Shown piece after piece: positions 43,660 to 53,001 of a DNA stretch of 64,000 nucleotides. The stretch is taken from assembly GCA_041660045.1 (NCBI GenBank), contig JBAZXA010000001.1:186001-250000 (forward strand), in the 5' to 3' direction. Below the pieces are notes generated by a model. The model worked only from the letters and a program-made list of their open reading frames with translations, had not been told where the DNA came from and ran no database searches. Origin of the DNA: WM-3-3 sp041660045 (lineage in GTDB: Bacteria; Pseudomonadota; Gammaproteobacteria; Methylococcales; Methylomonadaceae). Both the position numbers and the translations under genes were made by a program. The number at the start of each line of letters is the position of its first letter. Position 1 is the stretch's first letter.

Positions 43660-44955
43660 ATGCAAGTTTCTGTCGAGAAGACATCTGAGTTAAGCAGAAA
43701 AATGACGGTCAGCGTACCTGAAGCAATTGTTCAGGAAAAAATGGCCGCGCGTTTAAAAACATTGGCACGTGAAGTTAAGGTAGATGGCTTTCGGCCAGGC
43801 AAGGCTCCACAACATGTTGTTAAGCAAATGTATGGAGACCGTGTACGCAATGAAGTGGCCGGGGACTTAATCCAGTCTACTTATTTTGAAGCACTGCAAA
43901 ACCAAGATCTAAAACCAGCGGGCTATCCCCATATCCAGCAGGCAGAAGATGACAGCGAAGGTTTTAAGTATACCGCCACGTTTGAAATTTATCCTGACAT
44001 ATCCTTAGAGGGCTTGGACGAACTGTCTGTAGTTCGGCCGATTGCGGCTATTGCAAGTTCCGATATTGATGCTATGGTCGATAAGCTCAGAAGCCAAAAG
44101 AAAACTTGGCAAACAGTTGACCGTGTTTCACAAGAAAATGACCGTGTTACAATCAGCTTTTCAGGTGTTTCGGAAGGTGAAAACTTCACCGATGGAAAAG
44201 TTGAGGGTTATCCAGTTGAGATTGGTGGAAAACAAATGATCCCTGGTTTTGAAGATAATTTGACAGGGCTTTCGGTAGGTAGTACAAAAGTTTTCTCACT
44301 GACATTTCCTGAGCAGTATGGAAATGAGAAATTAGCCGGGAAATTGGCTGAGTTTGATATTGAGGTGACAGGCCTTGAAGAGGCTGTTTTACCTGAAGTC
44401 AACGAGGAATTTATTAAAGCCTATGGTATTGAAGATGGTACTATTGAAGCTTTTATGGATGACGTAAAAGCGAATATGGAACGCGAGCTTAATCAGGCGT
44501 TACGTGGAAAACTGAAAAATGCTGTGATGGATGCGCTTTATGAAAAAGTGCCCATTTTGTTGCCCAACACCTTGGTGGACCAAGAGATAGAATCTATGCT
44601 CAAGCCCTATCAAGAAACAGCAAAAAAACAAAAAATGAAATTGGAAGACTTAAATTTATCAAGGGTAGTCTTTGAGGGTCAAGCTAAAAGGCGTGTCGCT
44701 TTAGGCTTAATTCTTGGTGAAATTATTGATAAAAATTCAATTAAATTAGATGATAGTAAAGTTCGTCTTAGTATTGAAGACATGGCCAAAAGTTATGAAC
44801 GTCCCGAAGATGTCATAAACTGGTATTATGCCGAAGAACAACGCTTAAGCGAAGTTAAGCAAGTCGTTTTGGAAGAACAGGTTGTAGAATGGTTGGTTGC
44901 CAAAGCAAAGGTCTCTGAGCAAACAATGAGTTTTAGTGAAGTCATGGATAAATAA
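43660..44955 (+). CDS. tig: Trigger factor
   Basis: Ribosome-bound chaperone and peptidyl-prolyl isomerase acting on emerging chains. The protein is 431 aa, full length. The N-terminal ribosome-binding domain contains GFRPGKAPQHVVKQMYG (residues ~46-62), covering the ribosome-docking signature. An FKBP-type PPIase domain spans about 150-245 (IPGFEDNLTGLSVG), followed by the long helical arms. GAGG lies upstream of the ATG. It starts a tig-clpP-clpX-lon-hup series with clpP only 19 bp downstream. Confidence 0.98.
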   Translation: MQVSVEKTSELSRKMTVSVPEAIVQEKMAARLKTLAREVKVDGFRPGKAPQHVVKQMYGDRVRNEVAGDLIQSTYFEALQNQDLKPAGYPHIQQAEDDSEGFKYTATFEIYPDISLEGLDELSVVRPIAAIASSDIDAMVDKLRSQKKTWQTVDRVSQENDRVTISFSGVSEGENFTDGKVEGYPVEIGGKQMIPGFEDNLTGLSVGSTKVFSLTFPEQYGNEKLAGKLAEFDIEVTGLEEAVLPEVNEEFIKAYGIEDGTIEAFMDDVKANMERELNQALRGKLKNAVMDALYEKVPILLPNTLVDQEIESMLKPYQETAKKQKMKLEDLNLSRVVFEGQAKRRVALGLILGEIIDKNSIKLDDSKVRLSIEDMAKSYERPEDVINWYYAEEQRLSEVKQVVLEEQVVEWLVAKAKVSEQTMSFSEVMDK

Positions 44956-44974
44956 GTGGAATTAGGTGGGATAA

Positions 44975-45613
44975 ATGTATAGGCAATTTATAAAAAATCA
45001 AATGTTAGCCCCAGAAGCTGCGGGCGGCTTAGTGCCAATAGTGGTTGAGCAGACTGCTAGAGGGGAACGCTCTTTTGATATTTACTCAAGATTATTAAAA
45101 GAACGTGTTATTTTTTTAGTCGGTCAAGTTGAAGACTATATGGCTAACCTCGTTGTTGCCCAATTGTTGTTTTTGGAATCTGAAAATCCCGATAAAGATA
45201 TTCACTTGTATATCAATTCACCAGGTGGTTCAGTAACGGCGGGTATGTCGATATATGACACCATGCAGTTTATTAAGCCTGATGTTAGCACTATGTGTAT
45301 TGGTCAAGCGGCAAGTATGGGTGCATTATTGTTAACAGGCGGAGCCAAAGGCAAACGTTACTGCTTACCACATTCAAGAATAATGATCCACCAACCTTTA
45401 GGTGGTTATCAAGGCCAAGCCTCTGACATTGATATCCATGCGAGGGAAATTCTGTTAATTAGAGAAAAACTAAACAAAGTGTTGGCTACCCATACAGGTC
45501 AACCCATTGAAAAAATTCAACAAGATACAGACCGTGATAATTTCTTAAGTGCAAATGACGCTGTGGATTATGGCTTGATTGATAAAGTACTGTTAGATAG
45601 GGCAGCTATTTAA
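44975..45613 (+). CDS. clpP: ATP-dependent Clp protease proteolytic subunit
   Basis: Serine peptidase forming the ClpP barrel. The protein is 212 aa. The catalytic Ser is in GQAASMGALLL (about residue 112), His is in IMIHQPLGG (~137), and the third residue follows in the DTDRDNFLS region. The N-terminal ~15 residues are the propeptide-like leader. AGGTGG precedes the ATG. It works with ClpX, encoded next, to degrade unfolded and tagged proteins. Confidence 0.98.
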   Translation: MYRQFIKNQMLAPEAAGGLVPIVVEQTARGERSFDIYSRLLKERVIFLVGQVEDYMANLVVAQLLFLESENPDKDIHLYINSPGGSVTAGMSIYDTMQFIKPDVSTMCIGQAASMGALLLTGGAKGKRYCLPHSRIMIHQPLGGYQGQASDIDIHAREILLIREKLNKVLATHTGQPIEKIQQDTDRDNFLSANDAVDYGLIDKVLLDRAAI

Positions 45614-45707
45614 AGCTACAACTATTTTGTATTTTTTGGTATTTCTATTATGCTTGCCGTATAGATGAAGAACACTTTTCGGGTGTTTATTATGTTGGGA
45701 GCAAATT

Positions 45708-46973
45708 ATGAGTAATGACAAAAGCAGCAAAGATGATGATAAATTACTTTATTGTTCGTTTTGCGGTAAAAGTCAACATGAAGTTAGAAAGCTTATCGCA
45801 GGACCCTCTGTTTATGTTTGCGATGAATGCGTAGAGCTTTGTAACGACATAATTAAAGATGAACTGCACGAAGAAACATCAAGCTTTAGCAGCAGTGAAT
45901 TACCCAAGCCCAAAGAAATTAAAAAAGAGCTGGATAATTATGTAATCGGTCAGGAAAGCGCCAAAAGAATTTTAGCGGTAGCTGTCTATAACCATTACAA
46001 ACGCTTACGCAGCAAAACTCGGAAAGATGGTGTTGAATTAGCAAAAAGTAATATTTTGTTGATAGGGCCTACTGGATCAGGAAAAACCTTACTGGCAGAA
46101 ACCTTGGCACGGTTACTTGACGTGCCATTTACTATTGCAGATGCAACTACGTTAACTGAAGCAGGATATGTTGGGGAAGATGTCGAAAATATCATCCAGA
46201 AAATTTTACAAAAATGTGACTATGATGTAGAAAAAGCGGAAACAGGTATTGTTTACATTGATGAAATTGATAAGATTTCAAGAAAATCTGATAATCCATC
46301 AATTACCCGGGATGTATCTGGTGAGGGTGTTCAACAAGCTTTACTGAAATTGATAGAAGGCACAGTTGCGTCAGTACCACCTCAGGGAGGGCGTAAACAT
46401 CCGCAGCAAGAGTTCCTACAAGTTAACACGGCTAATATTTTATTTATCGTAGGTGGGGCTTTTTCTGGATTAGATCGGGTCATTAAAGCCCGTTCTGAAA
46501 AAGGTGGCATTGGTTTCTCCGCGGAAATTAAAACTAAGGATGACACTAAAAATGTCGGGCAAATATTTGCCGAAGTTGAATCTGAGGACTTGATTAAATA
46601 TGGTTTGATTCCAGAATTTGTAGGCCGCTTACCTGTTGTAGCGACCCTTGAAGAATTGGATGAAGACGCCTTGGTGCAAATATTAACAGAACCTAAAAAT
46701 GCTCTAATTAAACAATATAAACATTTGTTTGAAATGGAAGGGGCTGAGCTTGAGTTTAGGGATGAGTCTTTGCGCGCTATTGCGCGTAAATCTATGGAAA
46801 GAAAAACGGGTGCCAGGGGATTAAGGACGATAGTAGAAAATATTTTATTGAATACCATGTATGAATTACCTTCTGATGATAGCATCCGTAAAGTTGTTGT
46901 AGATGAAAGTGTTGCTTTAGGCGAATCTGAGCCTATACTGGTATACGAGAATGGGAAAAAGAATGCTGGTTAA
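45708..46973 (+). CDS. clpX: ATP-dependent Clp protease ATP-binding subunit ClpX
   Basis: AAA+ unfoldase that feeds ClpP. The protein is 421 aa. The N-terminal zinc-binding domain uses two CxxC pairs (CSFCGK at ~15 and CDEC at ~37). Walker A is LLIGPTGSGKT (~116), Walker B is IVYIDEIDKI (~180), and sensor motifs follow. The ClpP-docking IGF-type loop corresponds to GGIGFSAEI (~267). GGGAG lies before the ATG. It is followed by a strong terminator, so lon has its own promoter. Confidence 0.98.
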   Translation: MSNDKSSKDDDKLLYCSFCGKSQHEVRKLIAGPSVYVCDECVELCNDIIKDELHEETSSFSSSELPKPKEIKKELDNYVIGQESAKRILAVAVYNHYKRLRSKTRKDGVELAKSNILLIGPTGSGKTLLAETLARLLDVPFTIADATTLTEAGYVGEDVENIIQKILQKCDYDVEKAETGIVYIDEIDKISRKSDNPSITRDVSGEGVQQALLKLIEGTVASVPPQGGRKHPQQEFLQVNTANILFIVGGAFSGLDRVIKARSEKGGIGFSAEIKTKDDTKNVGQIFAEVESEDLIKYGLIPEFVGRLPVVATLEELDEDALVQILTEPKNALIKQYKHLFEMEGAELEFRDESLRAIARKSMERKTGARGLRTIVENILLNTMYELPSDDSIRKVVVDESVALGESEPILVYENGKKNAG

Positions 46974-46995
46974 ATCGTAAAGGTTTAGCGGTAAT

Positions 46996-47033
46996 AAAAA
47001 AGGGAGCTGTGTTTAACTGCTCCCTTTTTTTTT
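46996..47033 (+). terminator. Terminator of the tig-clpP-clpX unit
   Basis: AAAAAAGGGAGC and GCTCCCTTTTTT pair perfectly (12 bp) around an 11-nt loop, ending in nine T residues. Confidence 0.93.
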
Positions 47034-47064
47034 GCAAAAAAAATCATTTTTTTAGCGCGAAATA

Positions 47065-47092
47065 CTTGCTAATTAAATTTTAGCCCCCATTT
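47065..47092 (+). promoter_or_regulatory. Sigma32-type promoter for lon
   Basis: CTTGCTA at 47065-47071, 13-bp spacer, CCCCATTT at 47085-47092. The -10 is an exact RpoH consensus and the -35 matches 5 of 7. It lies between the clpX terminator and lon, and lon belongs to the sigma32 regulon in E. coli. Confidence 0.75.
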
Positions 47093-47126
47093 GTTATATA
47101 ACTGTAACTGTTGAGGGTTCCATATT

Positions 47127-49556
47127 ATGGAAACGCATGAAATGAATGTAGAAAACTCTAATGTCCTGATACCAGTCCTGCCACTACGTGATGTTGTGGT
47201 GTATCCGCATATGGTAATACCGCTGTTTGTGGGTAGGGAGCGTTCTATTGACGCCTTGGATGCCGCGATGAAAGATAATAAAGAAATTTTGTTGGTCGCG
47301 CAAAAAGAGGCCGAAGTTGATGAGCCTAATTTCACTGACCTTTATCAAGTGGGGACATTATCTAATATCCTACAGTTGCTTAAGCTGCCTGATGGTACAG
47401 TCAAAGTATTGGTTGAAGGTACGCAACGAAGTAGAGTTGTTGAATATCAAGAAACAGGAAGTTTTTTTTCAGCATCAGTAACTAGTATAGAAGATGATAT
47501 TAACCTACCTGAACAAGAGCAAGAAGTGTTGCAGCGCACCGCGATTAGTTCATTTGACCAGTATGTAAAGCTTAACAATAAAATACCCCCGGAAGTCCTA
47601 AATTCTCTTACTGGCATTGATGACTTGAGCCGGCTTGCAGATACTATGGCTGCTCATATGTCTTTAAAGGTCAATGAAAAGCAAGAAATTTTAGAGACTT
47701 CTGATATTGCAGTCCGTTTAGAAAATTTAATGACGCTGATGGAGGGCGAAGTCGATTTGCTGGAAATGGAAAAAAGAATCCGTGGCCGAGTCAAGCAGCA
47801 AATGGAAAAAAATCAAAGGGAATATTATTTAAATGAGCAAATGAAAGCGATTCAAAAAGAGTTAGGCGAAATGGATGACGTGCCTAACGAAATTGAAGAG
47901 CTGGAAAGAAAGATCGAAAACGCCGGAATGTCTAAAGAGGCTAAGACTAAAGCCACAGCAGAATTGAATAAACTCAAGCTCATGTCGCCAATGTCCGCAG
48001 AAGCCACTGTGGTACGCAATTATATCGATTGGATGGTGAACGTTCCCTGGAAGAAAAAAACTAAAGTGAGGCATGATCTCAAGGCTGCAGAACAAGTACT
48101 CGAAACCGAACACTATGGTTTAGATAAAGTCAAAGAGCGCATTCTTGAGTATTTGGCAGTACAACAACGCGTAAAACAGCTTAAAGGGCCAATTTTATGC
48201 TTAGTAGGGCCTCCAGGCGTGGGCAAGACATCATTAGGTGAATCTATTGCACGGGCAACCAACCGTAAATATGTGCGTATGGCATTGGGTGGTGTACGTG
48301 ATGAGGCTGAAATTCGTGGCCATCGGCGCACATATATAGGCTCTATGCCAGGTAAAATTTTACAAAACTTATCTAAGATAAAAACACGTAATCCTATGTT
48401 TTTATTAGATGAAATTGATAAGATGGCGGCTGATTTCCGTGGTGATCCAGCTTCTGCTTTATTGGAAGTGTTAGATCCTGAACAAAACCATACCTTTTCT
48501 GACCATTATCTAGAAGTTGATTTTGATTTGTCGGATATCATGTTTGTGGCAACTGCCAACACTATGAATATACCGCCAGCTTTATTAGACCGTATGGAAG
48601 TCATCCGGCTAGCAGGCTATACGGAAGATGAAAAAGTTAACATTGCTATGCGTTATTTAATTCCTAAACAAGTTAAAAATAATGGTTTGGTTGAAAAGGA
48701 ATTGCAAATATCAGAAGCGGCAATTAAGGATATTATCCGATATTATTCACGGGAAGCTGGTGTGCGTAGCTTAGAACGTGAAATTTCAAAAATTTGTCGT
48801 AAGGTCGTTAAAGACCTATTGTTAAAACCAAGAAAGACTAAAGTAGTTGTAAATCCAGATAACTTAGAAAAATATCTGGGTGTAAAACGTTTCCACTATG
48901 GTATAGCTGAAGAACAAGACCGCATTGGGCAGGTGACAGGCTTGGCTTGGACGGAAGTTGGCGGTGAGTTATTGACTATTGAAACTGCCGTAATTCCAGG
49001 AAAAGGCAAACATTCCTCTACCGGGAAACTTGGCGATGTCATGAAAGAATCTATTGAGGCGGCGATGACTGTAGTACGCAGCCGCTCGGAAATACTGGGT
49101 ATCGACAACGATATTTTTCAAAAGAATGACATCCACATACATGTGCCAGAAGGGGCGACACCAAAAGATGGCCCTAGTGCTGGCATAGGCATGTGTACCG
49201 CAATTATATCGGCGCTGACCAAAATTCCTGTGCGGGCTAACGTAGCCATGACCGGTGAGATTACGTTAAGAGGCGAGGTTTTGCCAATAGGTGGTCTGAA
49301 AGAAAAACTCTTAGCAGCGCATCGGGGCGGTATAACAACCGTGTTGATACCGTTTGAAAATGAAAAAGATTTGGTGGAGATTCCAGAAAATATTAAACAA
49401 AACCTAACAATTATACCAGTGCATTGGATAGATGAAGTATTGGAGGTAGCTTTGCAATATTTGCCCGCACCCTTGAGCAAAATTGGCACTGAAGATCAAG
49501 CCAAAACTGAAGCGGAATCGGCAAAAATTAAAAATCCCGTGTTAACAGCACATTAA
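47127..49556 (+). CDS. lon: ATP-dependent protease Lon
   Basis: AAA+ serine protease for damaged and regulatory proteins. The protein is 809 aa. The N-terminal LON domain (~12-205, starting LPVLPLRDVVVYP) is followed by the AAA+ module with Walker A GPPGVGKTSLGES (~359) and Walker B PMFLLDEIDKM (~425). The C-terminal peptidase has the catalytic Ser in PKDGPSAGIGMC (~683) and Lys in GGLKEKLLAAHR (~725). GAGGG lies 8 nt before the ATG. It has its own sigma32-like promoter. Confidence 0.99.
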   Translation: METHEMNVENSNVLIPVLPLRDVVVYPHMVIPLFVGRERSIDALDAAMKDNKEILLVAQKEAEVDEPNFTDLYQVGTLSNILQLLKLPDGTVKVLVEGTQRSRVVEYQETGSFFSASVTSIEDDINLPEQEQEVLQRTAISSFDQYVKLNNKIPPEVLNSLTGIDDLSRLADTMAAHMSLKVNEKQEILETSDIAVRLENLMTLMEGEVDLLEMEKRIRGRVKQQMEKNQREYYLNEQMKAIQKELGEMDDVPNEIEELERKIENAGMSKEAKTKATAELNKLKLMSPMSAEATVVRNYIDWMVNVPWKKKTKVRHDLKAAEQVLETEHYGLDKVKERILEYLAVQQRVKQLKGPILCLVGPPGVGKTSLGESIARATNRKYVRMALGGVRDEAEIRGHRRTYIGSMPGKILQNLSKIKTRNPMFLLDEIDKMAADFRGDPASALLEVLDPEQNHTFSDHYLEVDFDLSDIMFVATANTMNIPPALLDRMEVIRLAGYTEDEKVNIAMRYLIPKQVKNNGLVEKELQISEAAIKDIIRYYSREAGVRSLEREISKICRKVVKDLLLKPRKTKVVVNPDNLEKYLGVKRFHYGIAEEQDRIGQVTGLAWTEVGGELLTIETAVIPGKGKHSSTGKLGDVMKESIEAAMTVVRSRSEILGIDNDIFQKNDIHIHVPEGATPKDGPSAGIGMCTAIISALTKIPVRANVAMTGEITLRGEVLPIGGLKEKLLAAHRGGITTVLIPFENEKDLVEIPENIKQNLTIIPVHWIDEVLEVALQYLPAPLSKIGTEDQAKTEAESAKIKNPVLTAH

Positions 49557-49624
49557 ATTTTAATTAAAAACGTTGTTATTTCCCCCAAGACCACAAAAAT
49601 CATGGCCTACAGGCGTTTTAATAC

Positions 49625-49654
49625 TTGACACCGTATTGACCCTGTTGATATAAA
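49625..49654 (+). promoter_or_regulatory. Sigma70-type promoter of hup
   Basis: TTGACA at 49625-49630 and TATAAA at 49649-49654, separated by 18 bp. Transcription would start near 49661, giving a leader of about 58 nt to the hup start codon. Confidence 0.7.
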
Positions 49655-49718
49655 TAGCTATCGTTCTAGTGGTACTGGAATAGAATTTTAAAAAAAAACC
49701 ACTTCCTAAGGGGGAATA

Positions 49719-49991
49719 ATGAATAAATCGGAACTTATCGATGCAATTGCAGAATCGGCTCAATTAACCAAAGCGGATGCAGGACGTGCTTTAGATGGCT
49801 TTCTACATGCGGTAACAACCGCTTTGAGTGAAGGTGATTCTGTTGCTTTAGTCGGCTTTGGAACTTATTCAGTAAAAGAGCGGGCTGAGAGAAAAGGCCG
49901 TAACCCTCAATCAGGTGAAGAAATTACCATTAAAGCAGCAAAAATTCCTACATTTAAGGCTGGCAAATCATTAAGAGATGCTGTAAACTAG
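49719..49991 (+). CDS. hupB: DNA-binding protein HU (beta-type)
   Basis: A 90-aa histone-like DNA-bending protein. It begins MNKSELIDAIAESAQLTKADAGRALD and has the central signature GFGTYSVKERAERKGRNPQ (the beta-arm entry), with the arm and PTFKAGKSLRDAVN at the end. AAGGGGG precedes the ATG. Position after lon is the usual place for hupB in gammaproteobacteria. The tRNA-Val gene begins only 13 nt after its stop codon with no terminator between. Confidence 0.97.
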   Translation: MNKSELIDAIAESAQLTKADAGRALDGFLHAVTTALSEGDSVALVGFGTYSVKERAERKGRNPQSGEEITIKAAKIPTFKAGKSLRDAVN

Positions 49992-50004
49992 TTCTTCTTT
50001 AGTC

Positions 50005-50080
50005 GGGTGCTTAGCTCAGCTGGGAGAGCATCGCCCTTACAAGGCGAGGGTCGGGGGTTCGAACCCCTCAGCACCCACCA
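50005..50080 (+). tRNA. tRNA-Val, anticodon UAC
   Basis: 76 nt. GGGTGCT pairs with AGCACCC, then ACCA. Anticodon loop CTTACAA gives UAC. The D arm and T arm (GGGGGTTCGAACCCC) are canonical. It lies 13 nt after hup and 6 nt before tRNA-Asp. Confidence 0.98.
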
Positions 50081-50086
50081 GACTTT

Positions 50087-50163
50087 GGAGTGGTAGTTCA
50101 GTTGGTTAGAATACCGGCCTGTCACGCCGGTGGTCGCGGGTTCGAGCCCCGTCCACTTCGCCA
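50087..50163 (+). tRNA. tRNA-Asp, anticodon GUC
   Basis: 77 nt. GGAGTGG pairs with CCACTTC, then GCCA. Anticodon loop CTGTCAC gives GUC. The T arm GCGGGTTCGAGCCCCGT is canonical. It is followed by an intrinsic terminator 4 nt later. Confidence 0.98.
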
Positions 50164-50167
50164 AATT

Positions 50168-50202
50168 AAAACCCCGACCGACTAGGTTTGGGGTTTTTTT
50201 TT
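50168..50202 (+). terminator. Terminator after the tRNA-Val/tRNA-Asp pair
   Basis: AAAACCCC and GGGGTTTT form an 8-bp stem with a 14-nt loop, followed by a run of nine T residues. It ends the hup-tRNA-Val-tRNA-Asp transcript 36 nt before ppiD. Confidence 0.85.
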
Positions 50203-50237
50203 GCTTAAAATTAGGTCAATTCTTTAGGACAGAGTTT

Positions 50238-52100
50238 ATGCTGACAAAAATTAGAGAAAAAGCGCAAGGTGCTTTTGCGTGGGGAATTTTAATCATTATT
50301 ACTGTCCCTTTTGCGCTTTGGGGGATTGAGAGTTATATCAGTACAGGAAAAGAAACACCTGTTGCCTCAGTAGGCAGCAAAGATTTTTTTCAGCAGGATA
50401 TTAATAAAGCTTACGAGCAATACAGCCAAAATTTTCAAGGTATGAAAATTGATGAGCAGATATTGAAAGCAGAATCACTAAAAAAATTAATTCAAGATGA
50501 AGTTTTACTGCAATATGTCCGTTCTGAAGGTTTAACGGCAAGCGATGAGACTACCCGTGATTTTATCAAAGCATTACCCTACTTTCAGGTGGATGGCCAA
50601 TTTAGTGAGAGCCAATATCGGTCTTTGCTGAACTCCCAGCATATGTCTTCTAGTGACTTTGTAGGCAGGATAAAAAATGCATTGATTATGGATCAATTTC
50701 AACGCGCGATATTGGATAGTAGTTTTGCAACTTCTCATGATGTTGAAAGTTTTTTTAAAATCCAAAATCAACAACGTGACGTTGAATATATAACCGTGCC
50801 TTTGCCTAAAATAGCCGAACAGCCTGCTGAAACTGAAATATTGGCTTATTATGAGCAACATAAGGATTTATATAAAATTCCTGAACAAGTATCAGTAGAT
50901 TATTTAGAGTTGGCGCTAGAAAATATTGCTAAAACGGTCGAAGTAAATGAAGAGAAGCTAAAAAGCTATTACGAAGAACAAAAAGCCTCATATACCACAG
51001 CTGAGCGCCGAAAAATTAGCCATATCTTATTTGCAGTTGATAATAAAACTGATGATAAGACTGCCTTGGCAAACGCTGAACAAGCTAAAAAAGATTTAGC
51101 ACAACAAGATTTTGCAGCGATAGCGAGAGAAAAGTCTGACGATAAATTAAGTGCAAAAAGCGGTGGTGACCTTGGTTTATTACAGCCTGGGGTAATGGAA
51201 AAACCTTTTGAGGAGGCAGCGGGCGCTTTAAAATTTGGTGAAGTTTCAAACCCGGTCCGCTCAGGATTTGGTTATCACTTAATAAAACTCACTGAATTAG
51301 TGCCTGGCGAGATTAAATCGTTTGAAAGTGTAAAAGCTGAATTGACCAAGGCCTATCAGAAAGCACAGGCAGAAAATTTATTTTATGAAGCAGGTGAAAC
51401 GCTTACCCAAACGAGTTATGAAAATCCTGAAAGTTTACAATCAGCTTCAGATGCTCTAGGTCTACCGATTAACCACAGCACGCTGTTTAATCGTGAAAGT
51501 GGTGAAGGTATTGCTAGTGACCCAAAAATTCGCGGTGCCGCATTTTCTGATGAGGTCTTACATGGCAATAATAGTTCACCTGTTGAGTTAAGCGGAGAGC
51601 GTATTATTGTTTTACATGTTCATGAACATAAAGAAGCAAGTACCAAAGCGTTTGAAGAAGTAAAACCCCAAGTCGTCACCGCGCTATTAAAAGATAAGGC
51701 TCAGCAACTCGCCGATGGAAAAGTTCAGCAGATAAAACAACGCTTGTTGGCAGGCGAAACGATTAAAGTTGTGGCGGATGATTTAAAATTAGAAATGAAT
51801 AAGCTGTCAGGATTAACCCGAAAAAATCCAGGCTTACCCCTACAGTTAGTGGATATGCTTTTTAAAGTCGCTAAGCCTGTTGGCGATAAACCAACTATTT
51901 TTGCTACCGAGCCAGTGTTCGATCAACGCTTAGTGGTGAGTTTGTTAAAGGTTAATGAAGGCAGTATGGGCGAAGAAGATAAAAAGCAAATGATAGCCGT
52001 ACAAAAAAGCATGGCCAATGCTTTTGGTCAGATAGAACTAAGTGCTTTGATGAAAAGTTTAGAAGCTGAGGCCGAGGTAAAGGTTAACCTTAAAAACTAA
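50238..52100 (+). CDS. ppiD: Periplasmic folding chaperone PpiD
   Basis: Inner-membrane-anchored chaperone near the SecYEG exit. With the ATG at 50238 the product is 620 aa and starts MLTKIREKAQGAFAW, as in PpiD. One N-terminal helix (GILIIITVPFALWGI, ~16-32) anchors it. A SurA-like helical domain and a parvulin domain (RKISHILFAV at ~255; GGDLGLLQPG and NPVRSGFGYHLIKL) follow. The open frame runs upstream into tRNA-Asp, but that part is not coding. Only 36 nt lie between the tRNA terminator and the ATG, so its promoter must overlap the tRNA genes or it relies on read-through. Confidence 0.95.
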   Translation: MLTKIREKAQGAFAWGILIIITVPFALWGIESYISTGKETPVASVGSKDFFQQDINKAYEQYSQNFQGMKIDEQILKAESLKKLIQDEVLLQYVRSEGLTASDETTRDFIKALPYFQVDGQFSESQYRSLLNSQHMSSSDFVGRIKNALIMDQFQRAILDSSFATSHDVESFFKIQNQQRDVEYITVPLPKIAEQPAETEILAYYEQHKDLYKIPEQVSVDYLELALENIAKTVEVNEEKLKSYYEEQKASYTTAERRKISHILFAVDNKTDDKTALANAEQAKKDLAQQDFAAIAREKSDDKLSAKSGGDLGLLQPGVMEKPFEEAAGALKFGEVSNPVRSGFGYHLIKLTELVPGEIKSFESVKAELTKAYQKAQAENLFYEAGETLTQTSYENPESLQSASDALGLPINHSTLFNRESGEGIASDPKIRGAAFSDEVLHGNNSSPVELSGERIIVLHVHEHKEASTKAFEEVKPQVVTALLKDKAQQLADGKVQQIKQRLLAGETIKVVADDLKLEMNKLSGLTRKNPGLPLQLVDMLFKVAKPVGDKPTIFATEPVFDQRLVVSLLKVNEGSMGEEDKKQMIAVQKSMANAFGQIELSALMKSLEAEAEVKVNLKN

Positions 52101-52110
52101 GCACATAGTA

Positions 52111-52135
52111 TAAAGGGAGCTAATTGCTCCCTTTA
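52111..52135. terminator. Bidirectional hairpin between ppiD and fabI
   Basis: TAAAGGGAGC and GCTCCCTTTA form a perfect 10-bp stem with a TAATT loop, between convergent genes. The T tracts are short on both sides, so efficiency is uncertain. Confidence 0.7.
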
Positions 52136-52158
52136 GTTAAGGGCATAGCTATGTCTGC

Positions 52159-52941
52159 TTAAGAAGCAGCTAGGCCAGCAATATTATAGCCTGCATCAAC
52201 ATAAGTGATTTCGCCGGTAATACCAGATGCTAAATCAGAACATAAAAAGGCGGCTGCGTTACCCACTTCATCGATGGTGACGTTTTTCTTGAGAGGTGAT
52301 GCCTCGGCAGCTTTGCTGAGCATGGCTTTAAAATCATTAATGCCGGATGCGGCCAAGGTTTTAATAGGGCCTGCAGAGACTGCATTGACACGTGTACCTT
52401 CAGGGCCTAATGCAACGGCCATATAGCGTATGTTTGCTTCAAGGCTAGCCTTGGCTACACCCATGACATTATAGTTGGGTATAGCGCGTTCAGCGCCCAA
52501 ATAACTTAAGGTTAATAATGAACCTTTTCGACCAGCCATCATAGACCTACCTGCTTTGGCCAAAGCGGTAAAGCTGTAGGAGCTGATGTCATGGGCAATC
52601 CTAAAGTTTTCTCGGGTAGTTGCGTTGACGTAGTCCCCGTCCAGCGCCTCACGTGGAGCAAAGGCGACAGAGTGCACGATGCAATCCAAGCCATCCCAGT
52701 GCTGGGCTAACACTTTAAAAACATTGTCAATATGGTCATCATGACTTACATCACATTCCACCACTATCTGGGTATTGCATTCGGTTGCCATTTCTTCGAC
52801 ACGGCTTTTTAATTTTTCATTTTGGAATGTAAAAGCCAGTTCAGCCCCTTCACGGTGCATCGCTTTGGCTATACCCCAGGCAATTGAACGATTGCTTGCC
52901 AGTCCTACTATCAAGACGCGCTTGCCTTGCATAAAACCCAT
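52159..52941 (-). CDS. fabI: Enoyl-ACP reductase (NADH)
   Basis: Final reductase of the fatty-acid elongation cycle. The ATG at 52941 (GGAG six nt upstream) gives 260 aa, beginning MGFMQGKRVLIVGLASNRSI with the FabI-type dinucleotide motif GLASNRSIAWGIA. The active site is Tyr-x6-Lys in NYNVMGVAK (~156-163), and SYLGAERAIPNYN is the FabI-specific block. It is therefore a triclosan-type FabI rather than FabL or FabV. It is convergent with ppiD and divergent from the transporter binding-protein gene, with a ~60-bp shared promoter region. Confidence 0.97.
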   Translation of the reverse strand: MGFMQGKRVLIVGLASNRSIAWGIAKAMHREGAELAFTFQNEKLKSRVEEMATECNTQIVVECDVSHDDHIDNVFKVLAQHWDGLDCIVHSVAFAPREALDGDYVNATTRENFRIAHDISSYSFTALAKAGRSMMAGRKGSLLTLSYLGAERAIPNYNVMGVAKASLEANIRYMAVALGPEGTRVNAVSAGPIKTLAASGINDFKAMLSKAAEASPLKKNVTIDEVGNAAAFLCSDLASGITGEITYVDAGYNIAGLAAS

Positions 52942-53001
52942 TATCAACTCCTCTTATTTTTGTTGTTACAATAGCCACAAGTATCACTGAGCGCCTTATT
53001 G

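Noticed and set aside
50130..50237. N-terminal extension of PpiD reading through tRNA-Asp
   Set aside because: The segment is the tRNA gene and its terminator; PpiD homologues begin at MLTKIREKA.
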